Below, piece after piece: positions 21,485 through 30,010 of a stretch of 64,000 nt of DNA. Position 1 is the first letter of the stretch; the number at the start of each line of letters is the position of its first letter. A program made the position numbers and the translations under genes. The DNA is from Rubrivivax sp. (lineage in GTDB: Bacteria; Pseudomonadota; Gammaproteobacteria; Burkholderiales; Burkholderiaceae_C): positions 124,001 through 188,000 of the forward strand of contig JALHPF010000002.1 of NCBI GenBank assembly GCA_022842595.1, in the 5' to 3' direction. The notes under the pieces are model-generated. The model worked only from the letters and a program-made list of their open reading frames with translations. It ran no database searches and was not told the origin of the DNA.

Positions 21485-21528
21485 AAAAAGAAAACCGCGC
21501 CCGCACCAGAACGCTGGCGCGGGCGCGG
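21485..21528 (-). terminator. Intrinsic terminator of the first PEP-CTERM gene
   Basis: A perfect 10-bp stem, CCGCGCCCGC (21495-21504) against 21519-21528, is followed on the minus strand by a TTTTCTTTTT run. It lies just past the PEP-CTERM gene and also separates it from the convergent MFS gene. Confidence 0.9.
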
Positions 21529-21560
21529 TGGCATGCGCTGTGTCAGCGCAAGGCGGGCTC

Positions 21561-22220
21561 TCAGGCGGCCGACTGGCGCCGCTCGCGGCGAAGCTTGGCA
21601 GCACCCAGGGCAAGAGCACCCATCGACAGCATCAGCCAGGTCGAAGGCTCGGGCACCACCGTGATGGCGCCGCCGCTGTTCTCGAAGCTCCAGCCGAGAA
21701 TCGTGGCCGGGAAGCCCAGCGGGCCGGTGGTCTGCATCCTCAGGTAGCCGTAGTTGATGGCCGCCGTCGATTCGTTGAAGAACCGGAAACCCATGATGTG
21801 GGTGCCGGTCGACTGGAATGCGGCCGTGGCTGTGGTCGACGCGCTGGCTGAGAAGGTCGAGGCCGACGAGATGACCGAACCCAGGCCCAGGTCGAGGTAC
21901 GGGCCGGTGGTGGTGGCGGCCACGGCACCGCTGGAGGCGGTGGGCGTGCCGGGGAAGAAGAAGGACAGCGTGTTGGAGCTGCCCCAAGGGCCGAAGTCCC
22001 AGCCGGGCACTGCCGCGGGCGTAATGCCATTGGCGCCGGTCAACAGGTTCACGTACACGCCTGCAAACGTGTTGGGCACCGTAATCGGCGTCGAGAACGA
22101 AATGACCACGGCCTGCGCCTCGGTCGTCACGGCGGTGGTGGCGACCAGGGCAACGGCGCACATGCCCATGCGCAGGGCAGCGCTAGAAAAACCCGGAGTA
22201 GAAGAAGTGTTTGTGTTCAT
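21561..22220 (-). CDS. PEP-CTERM sorting domain protein 1
   Basis: A 219-residue exported protein. The signal peptide ends near VTTEAQA. The middle is a Ser/Thr/Ala/Gly-rich beta domain. The C-terminus is a classic PEP-CTERM sorting signal: VPEPSTW, a hydrophobic helix and RRERRQ. Such proteins are processed by exosortase (EpsH/XrtA), encoded elsewhere, and reach the surface with exopolysaccharide or floc matrix. The start at ATG 22220 gives a normal signal peptide; the frame extends further upstream but without one. It ends in a strong terminator. Confidence 0.88.
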   Translation of the reverse strand: MNTNTSSTPGFSSAALRMGMCAVALVATTAVTTEAQAVVISFSTPITVPNTFAGVYVNLLTGANGITPAAVPGWDFGPWGSSNTLSFFFPGTPTASSGAVAATTTGPYLDLGLGSVISSASTFSASASTTATAAFQSTGTHIMGFRFFNESTAAINYGYLRMQTTGPLGFPATILGWSFENSGGAITVVPEPSTWLMLSMGALALGAAKLRRERRQSAA

Positions 22221-22543
22221 GCTCGTGTTTCGATTGGATGTGGCAAGAAGGAGACCAACCGCTCGCAGCACAAGCTTGATTTGCAGGGAGGCCCTTTTTT
22301 GGTTGGACCTTTTAGTGCGGGCCTCGGAACGAACTCCAACGCCACGCCTCCTCCTCCAAAACAGGTTCTTGCAGCCAAGCCCAGCGGGTAATTGACCGTA
22401 ATGTGAACACCCGCCACGGTCAATCGCTCCAGTACCTTCGTTCGGGGGGGTAGCCTGCGGTTTCCGAGCCCTGGGCGCCGGACGCGGCGGTGGGAACGTT
22501 CTTGAACAAGAATCGCCGCCTGGTCGACATGGGGGGAATTCGC
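22221..22543. other. 323-bp intergenic region between divergent PEP-CTERM and SDR genes
   Basis: Relatively AT-rich stretches occur around 22290-22320 and 22360-22400. Apart from the possible sigma-54 site and the GGGGGGAA ribosome site of the SDR gene, no gene or repeat is seen. Confidence 0.6.
22242..22258 (-). promoter_or_regulatory. Possible sigma-54 promoter of PEP-CTERM gene 1
   Basis: On the minus strand TTGGTCTCCTTCTTGCC has the GG-N10-GC spacing of -24/-12 promoters, with TTGG and TTGC matching. It lies 22 bases upstream of the start codon. The inner -24 bases do not match well. PEP-CTERM regulons often use RpoN with PrsK/PrsR. Confidence 0.4.
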
Positions 22544-23332
22544 ATGAATCTTGGAATCTCGGGCAAGTGGGCCCTGGTGTGTGCGGCGAGCAAAGGTCTG
22601 GGAAGGGGCTGCGCCGAGGCACTGGTGCAAGAAGGGGTGAACGTGGTCATCACCGCACGGGGTGACGACGCCTTGCAGTCCACCGCGCGGGCGCTGCGGG
22701 CGCTCGATCCCGACGTCGAGGTGCGCGCCGTGGCCGGTGACATCACCACCGCCGAAGGCCGCGCCGCAGCGCTGGCGGCGTGCCCGCAGGTGGACATCCT
22801 CGTCAACAACGCCGGCGGGCCGCCGCCGGGTGACTTCCGCGAATGGGACCGCGACGCCTGGCTGAAGGCACTCGACGCCAACATGCTGACGCCGATCGCG
22901 CTGATCCAGGCCGTGATCGACCCGATGGCCGCGCGCGGCTTCGGTCGCATCGTCAACATCACCTCGGCGGCCGTGAAGGCGCCGATCGACGTGCTGGGCC
23001 TGAGCAACGGCGCGCGCTCGGGCCTGACCGGCTTCGTGGCCGGGGTGGCGCGCCAGCCTCGCGTGGCCGGAGCCAACGTGACGATCAACAACCTGCTGCC
23101 GGGCCCCTTCGACACCGACCGCCTGCGCGCCACCGCGGTGGGTGCTGCGGCCAAGAGCGGGAAGAGCATCGACGAGGTACTGGCCGTCCGCCGCCAGGCC
23201 AACCCCAGCGGACGTTTTGGTACGGCGCAGGAATTCGGCGCCTACTGCGCCTTCTTGTGCAGCGTGCATGCCGGCTACGTGACGGGCCAGAATCTGCTCA
23301 TGGACGGCGGCGCCTATCCCGGCACCTTCTGA
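22544..23332 (+). CDS. Atypical SDR family protein lacking the catalytic Tyr/Lys
   Basis: A 262-residue short-chain dehydrogenase fold. The cofactor loop is degenerate (CAASKGLGRG, residues 13-22), NNAGG is present at 89, and the catalytic Ser141 remains. Where SDRs carry Tyr-x3-Lys (Ser+13 and Ser+17) this protein has Ser154 and Arg158 (LSNGARSG). This resembles the BKR-like SDR subgroup that lacks the canonical tetrad, so the reaction is unknown. The ATG at 22544 follows GGGGGGAA; an earlier ATG at 22490 adds an unconserved tail. Confidence 0.85.
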   Translation: MNLGISGKWALVCAASKGLGRGCAEALVQEGVNVVITARGDDALQSTARALRALDPDVEVRAVAGDITTAEGRAAALAACPQVDILVNNAGGPPPGDFREWDRDAWLKALDANMLTPIALIQAVIDPMAARGFGRIVNITSAAVKAPIDVLGLSNGARSGLTGFVAGVARQPRVAGANVTINNLLPGPFDTDRLRATAVGAAAKSGKSIDEVLAVRRQANPSGRFGTAQEFGAYCAFLCSVHAGYVTGQNLLMDGGAYPGTF

Positions 23333-23466
23333 CAGGGCAGCCAGGCGGTGGTTCGCAGGCGCGGCGCGAAGCACCGGCGCCCAGGCGGCCATGGCCGCGG
23401 TCTGGCAGACGGTGACGGCCGTTCTGCCGTCAGCGGATTTCCGGGCGAAGCGAATTCCGCGGTGCT

Positions 23467-23505
23467 ATGAGCGGCGCTGGCGGCGCTGGCGGCGCTGGCG
23501 GCGGT
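23467..23505. repeat. Short tandem repeat GGCGGCGCT
   Basis: About four imperfect copies of a 9-bp GC-rich unit lie in the 216-bp non-coding gap between the convergent SDR and DMT transporter genes. No gene is visible in that gap. Confidence 0.7.
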
Positions 23506-23548
23506 GCGGGCAGCATTGCTGTCGGGCCGATGCCCCGGTCGACCGGCT

Positions 23549-24484
23549 TCAGCGGAAGAACCTGCCCGCCCCTGGCGTCGACACGAAGATGCCGCCGACG
23601 ATGAACAGGAACGCCAGCGCGTGGTACGGCCGCGGGTGGTCACCCAGCACCAGGGCCGACAGCACGGCGGCGAACAGCGGCGTGAGATTGTTGAAGAAGG
23701 CCGCCAGCGCCGGCCCGCCGGCCGCCACCCCCAGCCCCCAGCAGCGGTAGGCGACGATCGACGCACCGACGCTGATGTAGAGCAGCGCCGCGGCCACCCC
23801 CGGGCTCCAGCGCACGTCGGGTGCGCCCAGCGCCTGCTCGGCGGCGCTGAATGCGCTGGCTGCCAGCAGCCCGAACAAGGTCTGCACCAGCAGGAAGCCG
23901 GCCCAGTCCCAGGCTGGCCGCTGGTCGCCGCGCATCGACGCCGGCGGTCGCGCCAGCAGCCAGCTGTAGAAGGCCCAGCCGATGATGGCCAGCAGCATCA
24001 GCAGGTCGCCCACCACGAATTGCACCTGCACGAGCGTGGCCCAGCTGCCGCGGCCGATGACCACCAGGACGCCGATCATGCCCAGCGCGGCGCCGAGCAG
24101 CTGGCGCCGTCGCGGGCGTTCGCCGAAGAACAGCGCGCCCACGGCCAGCATCCACACCGGCAGGCTGGCGCCCACCAGCGTCAGGTTGATGGGGGTGGAC
24201 GTGACCAGGGCCGCGTACTGCAGCGCGTTGAAGAAGCCCACGCCCAGCAGGCCGGTGGCCAGCAGGTAGGGCCAGCGTTCGGCCACCTGCCGCCACGTGG
24301 CCGGCCAGGGCCGCAGGCTGCGCCAGGTCAGCGCCAGCAGGAATAGCGCGGTGAGCAGCCAGCGCAGGAAGTTCAGCGTCAGCGGCGGCACCTGGCCCAC
24401 CATCAGCCGGCCGACCACGGCATTGCCGGCCCACATCAGGGGCGGCACGGTGAGCAGCAGGGCGGTGCGCGGGGTCAGGGCCAA
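23549..24484 (-). CDS. EamA/DMT family transporter
   Basis: A protein of about 311 residues with ten predicted helices in two EamA repeats (PPLMWAGNAVVGR at the start; the second repeat begins near residue 170). DMT permeases export amino acids, metabolites or drugs. The start is uncertain: TTG at 24484 places the N-terminus exactly where the family begins. The frame is open upstream into the DUF2007 gene, 13 bp away. It is probably co-transcribed with that gene. Confidence 0.85.
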   Translation of the reverse strand: MALTPRTALLLTVPPLMWAGNAVVGRLMVGQVPPLTLNFLRWLLTALFLLALTWRSLRPWPATWRQVAERWPYLLATGLLGVGFFNALQYAALVTSTPINLTLVGASLPVWMLAVGALFFGERPRRRQLLGAALGMIGVLVVIGRGSWATLVQVQFVVGDLLMLLAIIGWAFYSWLLARPPASMRGDQRPAWDWAGFLLVQTLFGLLAASAFSAAEQALGAPDVRWSPGVAAALLYISVGASIVAYRCWGLGVAAGGPALAAFFNNLTPLFAAVLSALVLGDHPRPYHALAFLFIVGGIFVSTPGAGRFFR

Positions 24485-24497
24485 GAGCGGCGCGGCT

Positions 24498-24806
24498 TCA
24501 GGGGCGGGGCATCGCGGCGCCGCAATTCCAGCATTGCTCGAACGGGCCTTCGACGATCTCATGACAGCTTGTGCAGGCCCACACGCGGTGCGGCAGCTTG
24601 CGCCATTCGTCGAGCAGGGCCAGGGCCTGTTCGCGGTCTTCGGCGTGCTCCACCCAGACTTCGGGCATGGCCTGGTCGGGCGGTATCTGGCCGGCAATGC
24701 CGCAGGCGTAGGCGCGCTGCACGCTCGTGGCGATGCCGGCGCCGGCCAGCTGGTCGGCCCAGAGCGTGGCCAGCGCCAGGTTGGGGGCGGCGAGTAGCTT
24801 CTTCAT
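24498..24806 (-). CDS. DUF2007 protein with C-terminal zinc ribbon
   Basis: A 102-residue cytosolic protein. An N-terminal DUF2007 ferredoxin-like fold (about 1-70; LATLWADQLAGAGI) is followed by a zinc ribbon with CTSC and CWNC. The DUF2007 family is called putative signal transducing but has no proven role. The zinc ribbon suggests a nucleic-acid or protein-binding adaptor. It lies directly upstream of the DMT transporter gene. Confidence 0.75.
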   Translation of the reverse strand: MKKLLAAPNLALATLWADQLAGAGIATSVQRAYACGIAGQIPPDQAMPEVWVEHAEDREQALALLDEWRKLPHRVWACTSCHEIVEGPFEQCWNCGAAMPRP

Positions 24807-24896
24807 CGGGTGGTTGCAGGCATGCCGGATGGTGCCATGCGCGAACGGCGCACATCGCTTAGCCTTCGGGCAGCCCAGCCCAGCGGAGAAACGACC

Positions 24897-25880
24897 ATGC
24901 CACTTGCCATCCAGATCAACGCCTTTGGCGGCCCTGAACAGATGCAGCTCACCGACGTGCTGGTGGGCGAACCCGGCCCGGGCGAGGTGCGCATCCGCCA
25001 CCATGCCAGCGGCCTGAACTACATCGACGTCTACCAGCGCACCGGCATGTATGCGAACCCCCTGCCTCTGACGCTGGGCATGGAAGGCGCCGGTGTCGTG
25101 GAAGCCGTTGGCCCGGGCGTTCTGCATCTGGCCGTGGGTGACCGCGCCGCCTACGCCAGCAACCCGCCGGGCAGCTACAGCCAGGTGCGCGTGATGCCGG
25201 CGAAGAATGTCGTGGTCCTGCCCGACGCCATCGACTTCGACACTGCTGCCGGCATGATGCTCAAGGGCCTGACCGCCCAGTACCTGCTGAAGAAGACGCG
25301 GCCCGTCGAAGGTCTGGAGCCCGGTGACCATGTGCTGTTCCATGCTGCCGCAGGTGGCGTGGGCCTGATCGCCTGCCAGTGGGCACGGGCACTGGGCCTG
25401 CAGCTCATCGGCACCGCCGGCAGTGCCGCCAAGTGCCGGCTGGCGCTGGACCACGGCGCGGCTCACGCGATCGACTACAGCAGCCAGGACTTCGTGGCCG
25501 AGGTGAAGCGCATCACCGGCGGGCGCGGCGTGAAGGTGGTGTACGACTCGGTCGGCAAGGACACCTTCGAGCGCAGCCTGGATTGTCTGCGGCCTTTCGG
25601 GCTGATGGCCAGCTTCGGCAATGCGTCCGGGCCCGTGCCGCCGTTTGCACCGGGCGCGCTGGGGCCGAAGGGCTCGCTCTATTTGACGCGCCAGACGCTG
25701 TTCACGCACATTGCCACGCGCGAGGCCACGCAGGCCATGGCCGACGATCTGTTCGACGTGGTGGGCAGCGGGGCGGTGAAGATCCGCATCGACCAGCGTT
25801 ACCCGCTGGCGCAGGCGGCACAGGCCCATCGCGACCTGGAAGCCCGCAAGACGACAGGGTCGACCGTGCTCGAGATCTGA
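24897..25880 (+). CDS. NADPH:quinone oxidoreductase
   Basis: A 327-residue zeta-crystallin/Qor-type MDR enzyme. It has the GroES-like N-terminal domain (SGLNYIDVYQRTG; no zinc ligands) and the NADPH-binding AAAGGVGLIACQWA motif, with VYDSVGKDTF downstream. It reduces quinones by one or two electrons using NADPH. The ATG at 24897 follows CGGAGAA. It is divergent from the DUF2007 gene. Confidence 0.92.
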   Translation: MPLAIQINAFGGPEQMQLTDVLVGEPGPGEVRIRHHASGLNYIDVYQRTGMYANPLPLTLGMEGAGVVEAVGPGVLHLAVGDRAAYASNPPGSYSQVRVMPAKNVVVLPDAIDFDTAAGMMLKGLTAQYLLKKTRPVEGLEPGDHVLFHAAAGGVGLIACQWARALGLQLIGTAGSAAKCRLALDHGAAHAIDYSSQDFVAEVKRITGGRGVKVVYDSVGKDTFERSLDCLRPFGLMASFGNASGPVPPFAPGALGPKGSLYLTRQTLFTHIATREATQAMADDLFDVVGSGAVKIRIDQRYPLAQAAQAHRDLEARKTTGSTVLEI

Positions 25881-25929
25881 AGCGCGGCGCCCGGTGCGCG
25901 AAGCCCCGCGGCGCCAGGCTCGGCAACGC

Positions 25930-26718
25930 TTACTGCGAGAACTTGTAGTCGGTCTTGGCCTTGGTGCGCAGTTCGTCCTGGTAGCCCTGCAGACGCACCT
26001 GTTCGATGCGTTGCTTGATCTGGCCCTTGACTTCCTCGAACGGCGGGAACGTGGCTTCGCGCGTGTCGTCCAGCCGGATGATGTGGTAGCCGAACTGGCT
26101 CTTCACCGGGGCGTCGGTCATCTCGCCCTTCTTCAGCTTGACGAGCGCGCCGCTGAACTCGGGCACGTAGCTTTCGGGCTTGGCGAAGTCGAGGTCGCCG
26201 CCGTTGGCACCCGACCCCGGGTCCTTCGAATTGGCCTTGGCCAGGTCTTCGAACTTGGCGCCGGCCTTCAGCTGGGCCAGCAGCGACTTGGCCTCTTCTT
26301 CCTTTTCCACCAGGATGTGGCGGGCGCGGTATTCGGTACCCACCGACTGGGCCTTGAACTTGTCGTACTCGATCTTGGCGTCGGCATCGGTGGTGGGGTT
26401 CTTCTTGCGCCAGTCCTCGAACAGCTCGCGGATCAGGATGCTCTGGCGGGCCAGTTCCATCTGGGCGCGGAATTCGGCGCTGGCCGGCACGCCGCGGCGT
26501 TCTGCTTCCTGCGCGAAGATTTCGCGAATGACCACCTGGTCACGCGCCTGGCCCTGCATTTCCGGGGTCACCTGCTGGCCCGAGCGCTGAGCCTGCTGCA
26601 GCAGCAGGTCGACCCGCGACTTCGGTACGGGCTTGCCGTTGACGGTGGCCACGTTCTGGGCGACCGCGAACAAGGGCAGCACGGCCATGGCAAGCACGGC
26701 GAGGTTCTTGGATTTCAT
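25930..26718 (-). CDS. Periplasmic PpiC-type peptidylprolyl isomerase
   Basis: A 262-residue exported parvulin. The signal peptide MKSKNLAVLAMAVLPLFAVA is followed by a chaperone-like helical N-domain and a PpiC/rotamase domain (about 133-225; ARHILVEKEEEA, SQFGYHIIRLDD). It assists folding of outer-membrane or secreted proteins. No good ribosome site is seen at ATG 26718 or at the GTG four codons upstream. It ends the msrB-bolA-ppiC operon. Confidence 0.92.
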   Translation of the reverse strand: MKSKNLAVLAMAVLPLFAVAQNVATVNGKPVPKSRVDLLLQQAQRSGQQVTPEMQGQARDQVVIREIFAQEAERRGVPASAEFRAQMELARQSILIRELFEDWRKKNPTTDADAKIEYDKFKAQSVGTEYRARHILVEKEEEAKSLLAQLKAGAKFEDLAKANSKDPGSGANGGDLDFAKPESYVPEFSGALVKLKKGEMTDAPVKSQFGYHIIRLDDTREATFPPFEEVKGQIKQRIEQVRLQGYQDELRTKAKTDYKFSQ

Positions 26719-26814
26719 AGGGGAGTGCACTTTCGATGGCGCCCGCAGGGGGCAACCCGGCTTCAGATGGCCGGTGGGTGGAAATAGTTCAAAACAGGCG
26801 GGTGGGGCAGCGCG

Positions 26815-27093
26815 TCAGGGCTCGTCCGGAGTACGGGTGTCGAGCGCCAGGGCATGAACGCCCAGGGCCTGCAAATTGCCCAGGGAATCATACACAAGGC
26901 GATGTCGGGCCACGCGCGACAGGCCGGCGAAGCGCGCACTGCGCAAGCGCACCGTGTAATGGCCACCCTCGCGCGCACCGGCGTGGCCGGCATGCAGGTG
27001 GCTGTCGTCCTGTACCTCGATCTGGCTCGGCGCGAGGGCCTCGCGCAGCAGCGCCTCGATGCGGGAAGAAACCGGTGCGGCTGGGGTATTCAC
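26815..27093 (-). CDS. bolA: BolA family protein
   Basis: A 92-residue BolA protein ([11 protein letters not shown] at the start; the invariant His in [11 protein letters not shown]). BolA proteins bind monothiol glutaredoxins and [2Fe-2S] clusters and affect stress and envelope genes. The start is a GTG that overlaps the msrB stop codon (GTGA). In many Burkholderiales a yciB gene lies between msrB and bolA; it is absent here. Confidence 0.88.
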   Translation of the reverse strand: MNTPAAPVSSRIEALLREALAPSQIEVQDDSHLHAGHAGAREGGHYTVRLRSARFAGLSRVARHRLVYDSLGNLQALGVHALALDTRTPDEP

Positions 27094-27521
27094 TGACCTG
27101 GCTCCGGCTCGAAACTGATGGCCGCCGAATTGATGCAGAAGCGCTCGCCCGTGGGCTCGGGACCGTCCTCGAAGACATGGCCCAGGTGGGTGCCGCAGCG
27201 GTTGCACCGCACCTCGATGCGCACCATGCCGTGGGTGTCGTCGCGCACACGCTCGACGACCTCACTGTTGATCGGCTCCCAGTAGCTGGGCCAGCCGCAG
27301 CCGGCGTCGAACTTGGTCGTCGATTCGAACAGCGGCGTGCCGCAGCCCACGCACAGGTACTTGCCCTGGTCGAAGTGGTCCCAGTACTGGCCGGTGAAAG
27401 CACGCTCGGTGGCGGCGTGGCGCGCGACCTGGTATTGCATCGGGTCGAGTTTTTCGCGCCATTCGGCGTCGCTCTTGCGCACCGGATAGCGCGGGTCGTC
27501 GTGGTCATGGGGCTTGCTCAT
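27090..27521 (-). CDS. msrB: Peptide-methionine (R)-S-oxide reductase MsrB
   Basis: A 143-residue MsrB: structural zinc Cys at 57, 60, 106 and 109 (CVGC, CNRC), catalytic Cys129 (RFCINSAA) and a possible resolving Cys75 (GCGWPS). It repairs the R-sulfoxide of methionine using thioredoxin. It is the first gene of an operon with bolA and ppiC, and divergent from livK. Confidence 0.95.
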   Translation of the reverse strand: MSKPHDHDDPRYPVRKSDAEWREKLDPMQYQVARHAATERAFTGQYWDHFDQGKYLCVGCGTPLFESTTKFDAGCGWPSYWEPINSEVVERVRDDTHGMVRIEVRCNRCGTHLGHVFEDGPEPTGERFCINSAAISFEPEPGQ

Positions 27522-27643
27522 GGCGCGATTGTCCACCGCCGCGCTGTCCCGGGAGTGACAGGACTTCGGGGAAGTCCCTGAGCTGAAGGGGCACCCACAT
27601 CCGCTACCTTCGCGCGGTTCGCAAATTTCCCTGGAGACACAAC

Positions 27644-28903
27644 ATGACCCAAATCCCACGCCGGGCCCACATTGCCCTGAGCGCCCGTACGGCCCTGGCC
27701 GCGGCTGCCATGGCCCTGGCCACTGGCGCGGTGTTCGCGCAGGCCGGCCAGACCGTGAAGATCGCCTTCATCGACCCGCTGTCCGGCCCCTTCGCCAACG
27801 TCGGCCAGAACCAGCTCAAGAGCTGGCAGTTCATGGCCGAACACTTCGGCAAGAAGAACGCCGCCGGCGTGAAGTTCGAGATGGTGTCCTTCGACAACAA
27901 GGCCTCGCCGCAGGAAAGCCTGAACGTGCTGAAGGCGGCCATCGACCAGGGCGTGCGCTTCGTCGTGCAGGGCAACGGCTCGGGCGCGGCAGCAGCCATC
28001 AGCGACGCCGTCAGCAAGCACAACGAACGCAACCCCGGCAAGGAAGTCGTCTACATCAACTATGCGGCCGTCGACCCCGACCTGACCAACAGCAAGTGCT
28101 CGTACTGGCACTTCCGCATGGACGCCGACACCTCGATGAAGATGGAGGCGCTGACGAGCTACATGAAGGACCAGGCCGACGTCAAGCAGGTCTACCTGAT
28201 CAACCAGAACTACGCCCACGGGCAGCAGGTGTCGCGCTACTTCAAGGACACCATCGCGCGCAAGCGGCCTGACGTGAAGATCGTCGGCGACGACCTGCAT
28301 CCGTTCGGCCAGGTGAAGGACTTCGCGCCGTTCGTGGCCAAGATCAAGGCCAGCGGTGCCGACAGCATCGTCACCGGCAACTGGGGCCAGGACCTGACAC
28401 TGCTGATCAAGGCCGCCAACGACGCCGGCCTCAAGGCCAACTTCTACACCTACTACGCCGTCACCAGCGGTGTGCCCACGGCCATGGCCGCAGGCGTGGC
28501 GGGCAAGGTGCGCGTGGTCGGCATCGGCCACAACGGCATTCCGGAACTGGCCACGCTGCAGAACGAGTACAAGGCCAAGTTCAACGACGACTGGTACACC
28601 TACCAGACCTACAACACGATGGCGATGCTGTCCACGGCCATGGCCGCGGCGAAGAGCGTCGACCCGGTGAAGGTGGCTGCCGCCATGAGCGGCCTGAAGT
28701 TCAAGGGCTTGACCGGCGACGTCGAGATGCGCAAGACCGACCATCAGATGCAGCAGAACATGTACATCAGCGAGTGGGCCAAGGCGACGCCGAAGCTGCC
28801 TTACAGTGTCGAGAACACCGGCTTCAACTTCCAGGAAGTGCGTGCGATTCCGGCGTATGTGGCCAGCACGCCCACGTCCTGCCAGATGAAGCGCCCGTCC
28901 TGA
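27644..28903 (+). CDS. livK: Branched-chain amino acid ABC transporter substrate-binding protein
   Basis: A 419-residue periplasmic binding protein of the Leu/Ile/Val type. A signal peptide ends near VFAQA. The type I fold follows ([20 protein letters not shown]), with one probable disulfide (Cys about 149 and near the end). The ligand cannot be told from sequence; this family also binds aromatic acids, urea and amides. A terminator hairpin separates it from livH, consistent with higher expression of the binding protein. Confidence 0.93.
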   Translation: MTQIPRRAHIALSARTALAAAAMALATGAVFAQAGQTVKIAFIDPLSGPFANVGQNQLKSWQFMAEHFGKKNAAGVKFEMVSFDNKASPQESLNVLKAAIDQGVRFVVQGNGSGAAAAISDAVSKHNERNPGKEVVYINYAAVDPDLTNSKCSYWHFRMDADTSMKMEALTSYMKDQADVKQVYLINQNYAHGQQVSRYFKDTIARKRPDVKIVGDDLHPFGQVKDFAPFVAKIKASGADSIVTGNWGQDLTLLIKAANDAGLKANFYTYYAVTSGVPTAMAAGVAGKVRVVGIGHNGIPELATLQNEYKAKFNDDWYTYQTYNTMAMLSTAMAAAKSVDPVKVAAAMSGLKFKGLTGDVEMRKTDHQMQQNMYISEWAKATPKLPYSVENTGFNFQEVRAIPAYVASTPTSCQMKRPS

Positions 28904-28926
28904 TCCCCACCCTGTGACGAGCCGCC

Positions 28927-28963
28927 GAGCGCGGTGTCAGGCGACTGGCACCGCGCTCTTTTT
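28927..28963 (+). terminator. Partial terminator between livK and livH
   Basis: A 10-bp stem GAGCGCGGTG (28927-28936) pairs with CACCGCGCTC (28949-28958), followed by five T. It sits between livK and livHMGF and probably reduces transcription of the permease and ATPase genes relative to livK. Confidence 0.85.
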
Positions 28964-28984
28964 GCTGCATAGCCTGCACCGCGC

Positions 28985-30010
28985 ATGGATGCATCCTTCT
29001 TCCTGATCTCGTTGCTCAACGGCCTGTCCGTCGGCTTGCTGCTGTTCATGCTGGCCAGCGGGCTGACGCTGATCTTCAGCATGATGGGCGTGCTGAATTT
29101 CGCCCATGCCAGCTTCTACATGGTGGGGGCCTACGTGGCCTACACCATCACCCAGGCCTTCGGCTTCTGGGTCGGCCTGGCGCTGGCGCCGCCGATCGTG
29201 GGCGTGATGGGCGCACTCTTCGAGCGCTTCGCGCTGCGCCGGGTGCACAAGTTCGGCCATGTGCCGGAACTGCTGATCACCTTCGGCCTGAGCTACATCA
29301 TTCTCGAACTCGTCCAGCTGCTCTGGGGCCGCCAGGCGCTGAACTTCCTGCCGCCTGAATCGCTGCGCGGACCACTGTTCACCATCGTCGAGCTGCCCAC
29401 GTCGCTGGGGCTGAGCTGGGGCGCGCCACCCGAGGTCTGCCGCACGGTCGACGGCGCCCTGTGCACGCAGTTCCCCGCCTTCCGTGCCTTCGGCATGGGC
29501 GTGGCGGTGCTGATGCTGGTGGCAGTATGGCTGGTGCTCACGCGCACACGCATCGGTCTCGTCATCCAGGCCGCGCTGACCCACCCCGACGCCGTCGAGG
29601 CCCTGGGCCACAACGTGCCGCGTGTGCTGATGCTGGTCTTCGGCGGCGGTACCGCGCTGGCGGCACTGGCCGGGGTGATCGGCGGGGCGCTGCGTGTCAC
29701 CGAGCCTTCGATGGCCCTGGCCGTCGGCGCGGTGGTGTTCGCAGTCATCGTCATCGGCGGCATGGGTTCGCTGGCCGGGGCCTTCGTGGCCTCGGTGTCG
29801 CTGGGCGTGATCGAGAGCTTTGCCGTGGGCAGCGACCGCAGCTTCAGCGACTTCCTGGGCTGGGTGGGCATGCAGGTCACGCCCGAGACATTCGGCTACG
29901 CGCTGTGGAGCGTGAAGATCAGCCAGGTGGCAGCCATCATCCCCTACCTGCTGCTGGTGCTGATCCTGATCTTCCGGCCGAAGGGCCTGTTCGGCACGCG
30001 GGAGGGCTGA
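28985..30010 (+). CDS. livH: Branched-chain amino acid ABC permease LivH
   Basis: A 341-residue inner-membrane permease with about eight helices and the LivH motifs GLTLIFSMMGVLNFAHASFY near the start and VFAVIVIGGMGSLAGAF in the C-terminal half. It forms the heterodimeric channel with LivM. An extra loop of about 40 residues containing two Cys (VCRTVDGALC) lies mid-protein. It overlaps livM by one base. Confidence 0.94.
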   Translation: MDASFFLISLLNGLSVGLLLFMLASGLTLIFSMMGVLNFAHASFYMVGAYVAYTITQAFGFWVGLALAPPIVGVMGALFERFALRRVHKFGHVPELLITFGLSYIILELVQLLWGRQALNFLPPESLRGPLFTIVELPTSLGLSWGAPPEVCRTVDGALCTQFPAFRAFGMGVAVLMLVAVWLVLTRTRIGLVIQAALTHPDAVEALGHNVPRVLMLVFGGGTALAALAGVIGGALRVTEPSMALAVGAVVFAVIVIGGMGSLAGAFVASVSLGVIESFAVGSDRSFSDFLGWVGMQVTPETFGYALWSVKISQVAAIIPYLLLVLILIFRPKGLFGTREG

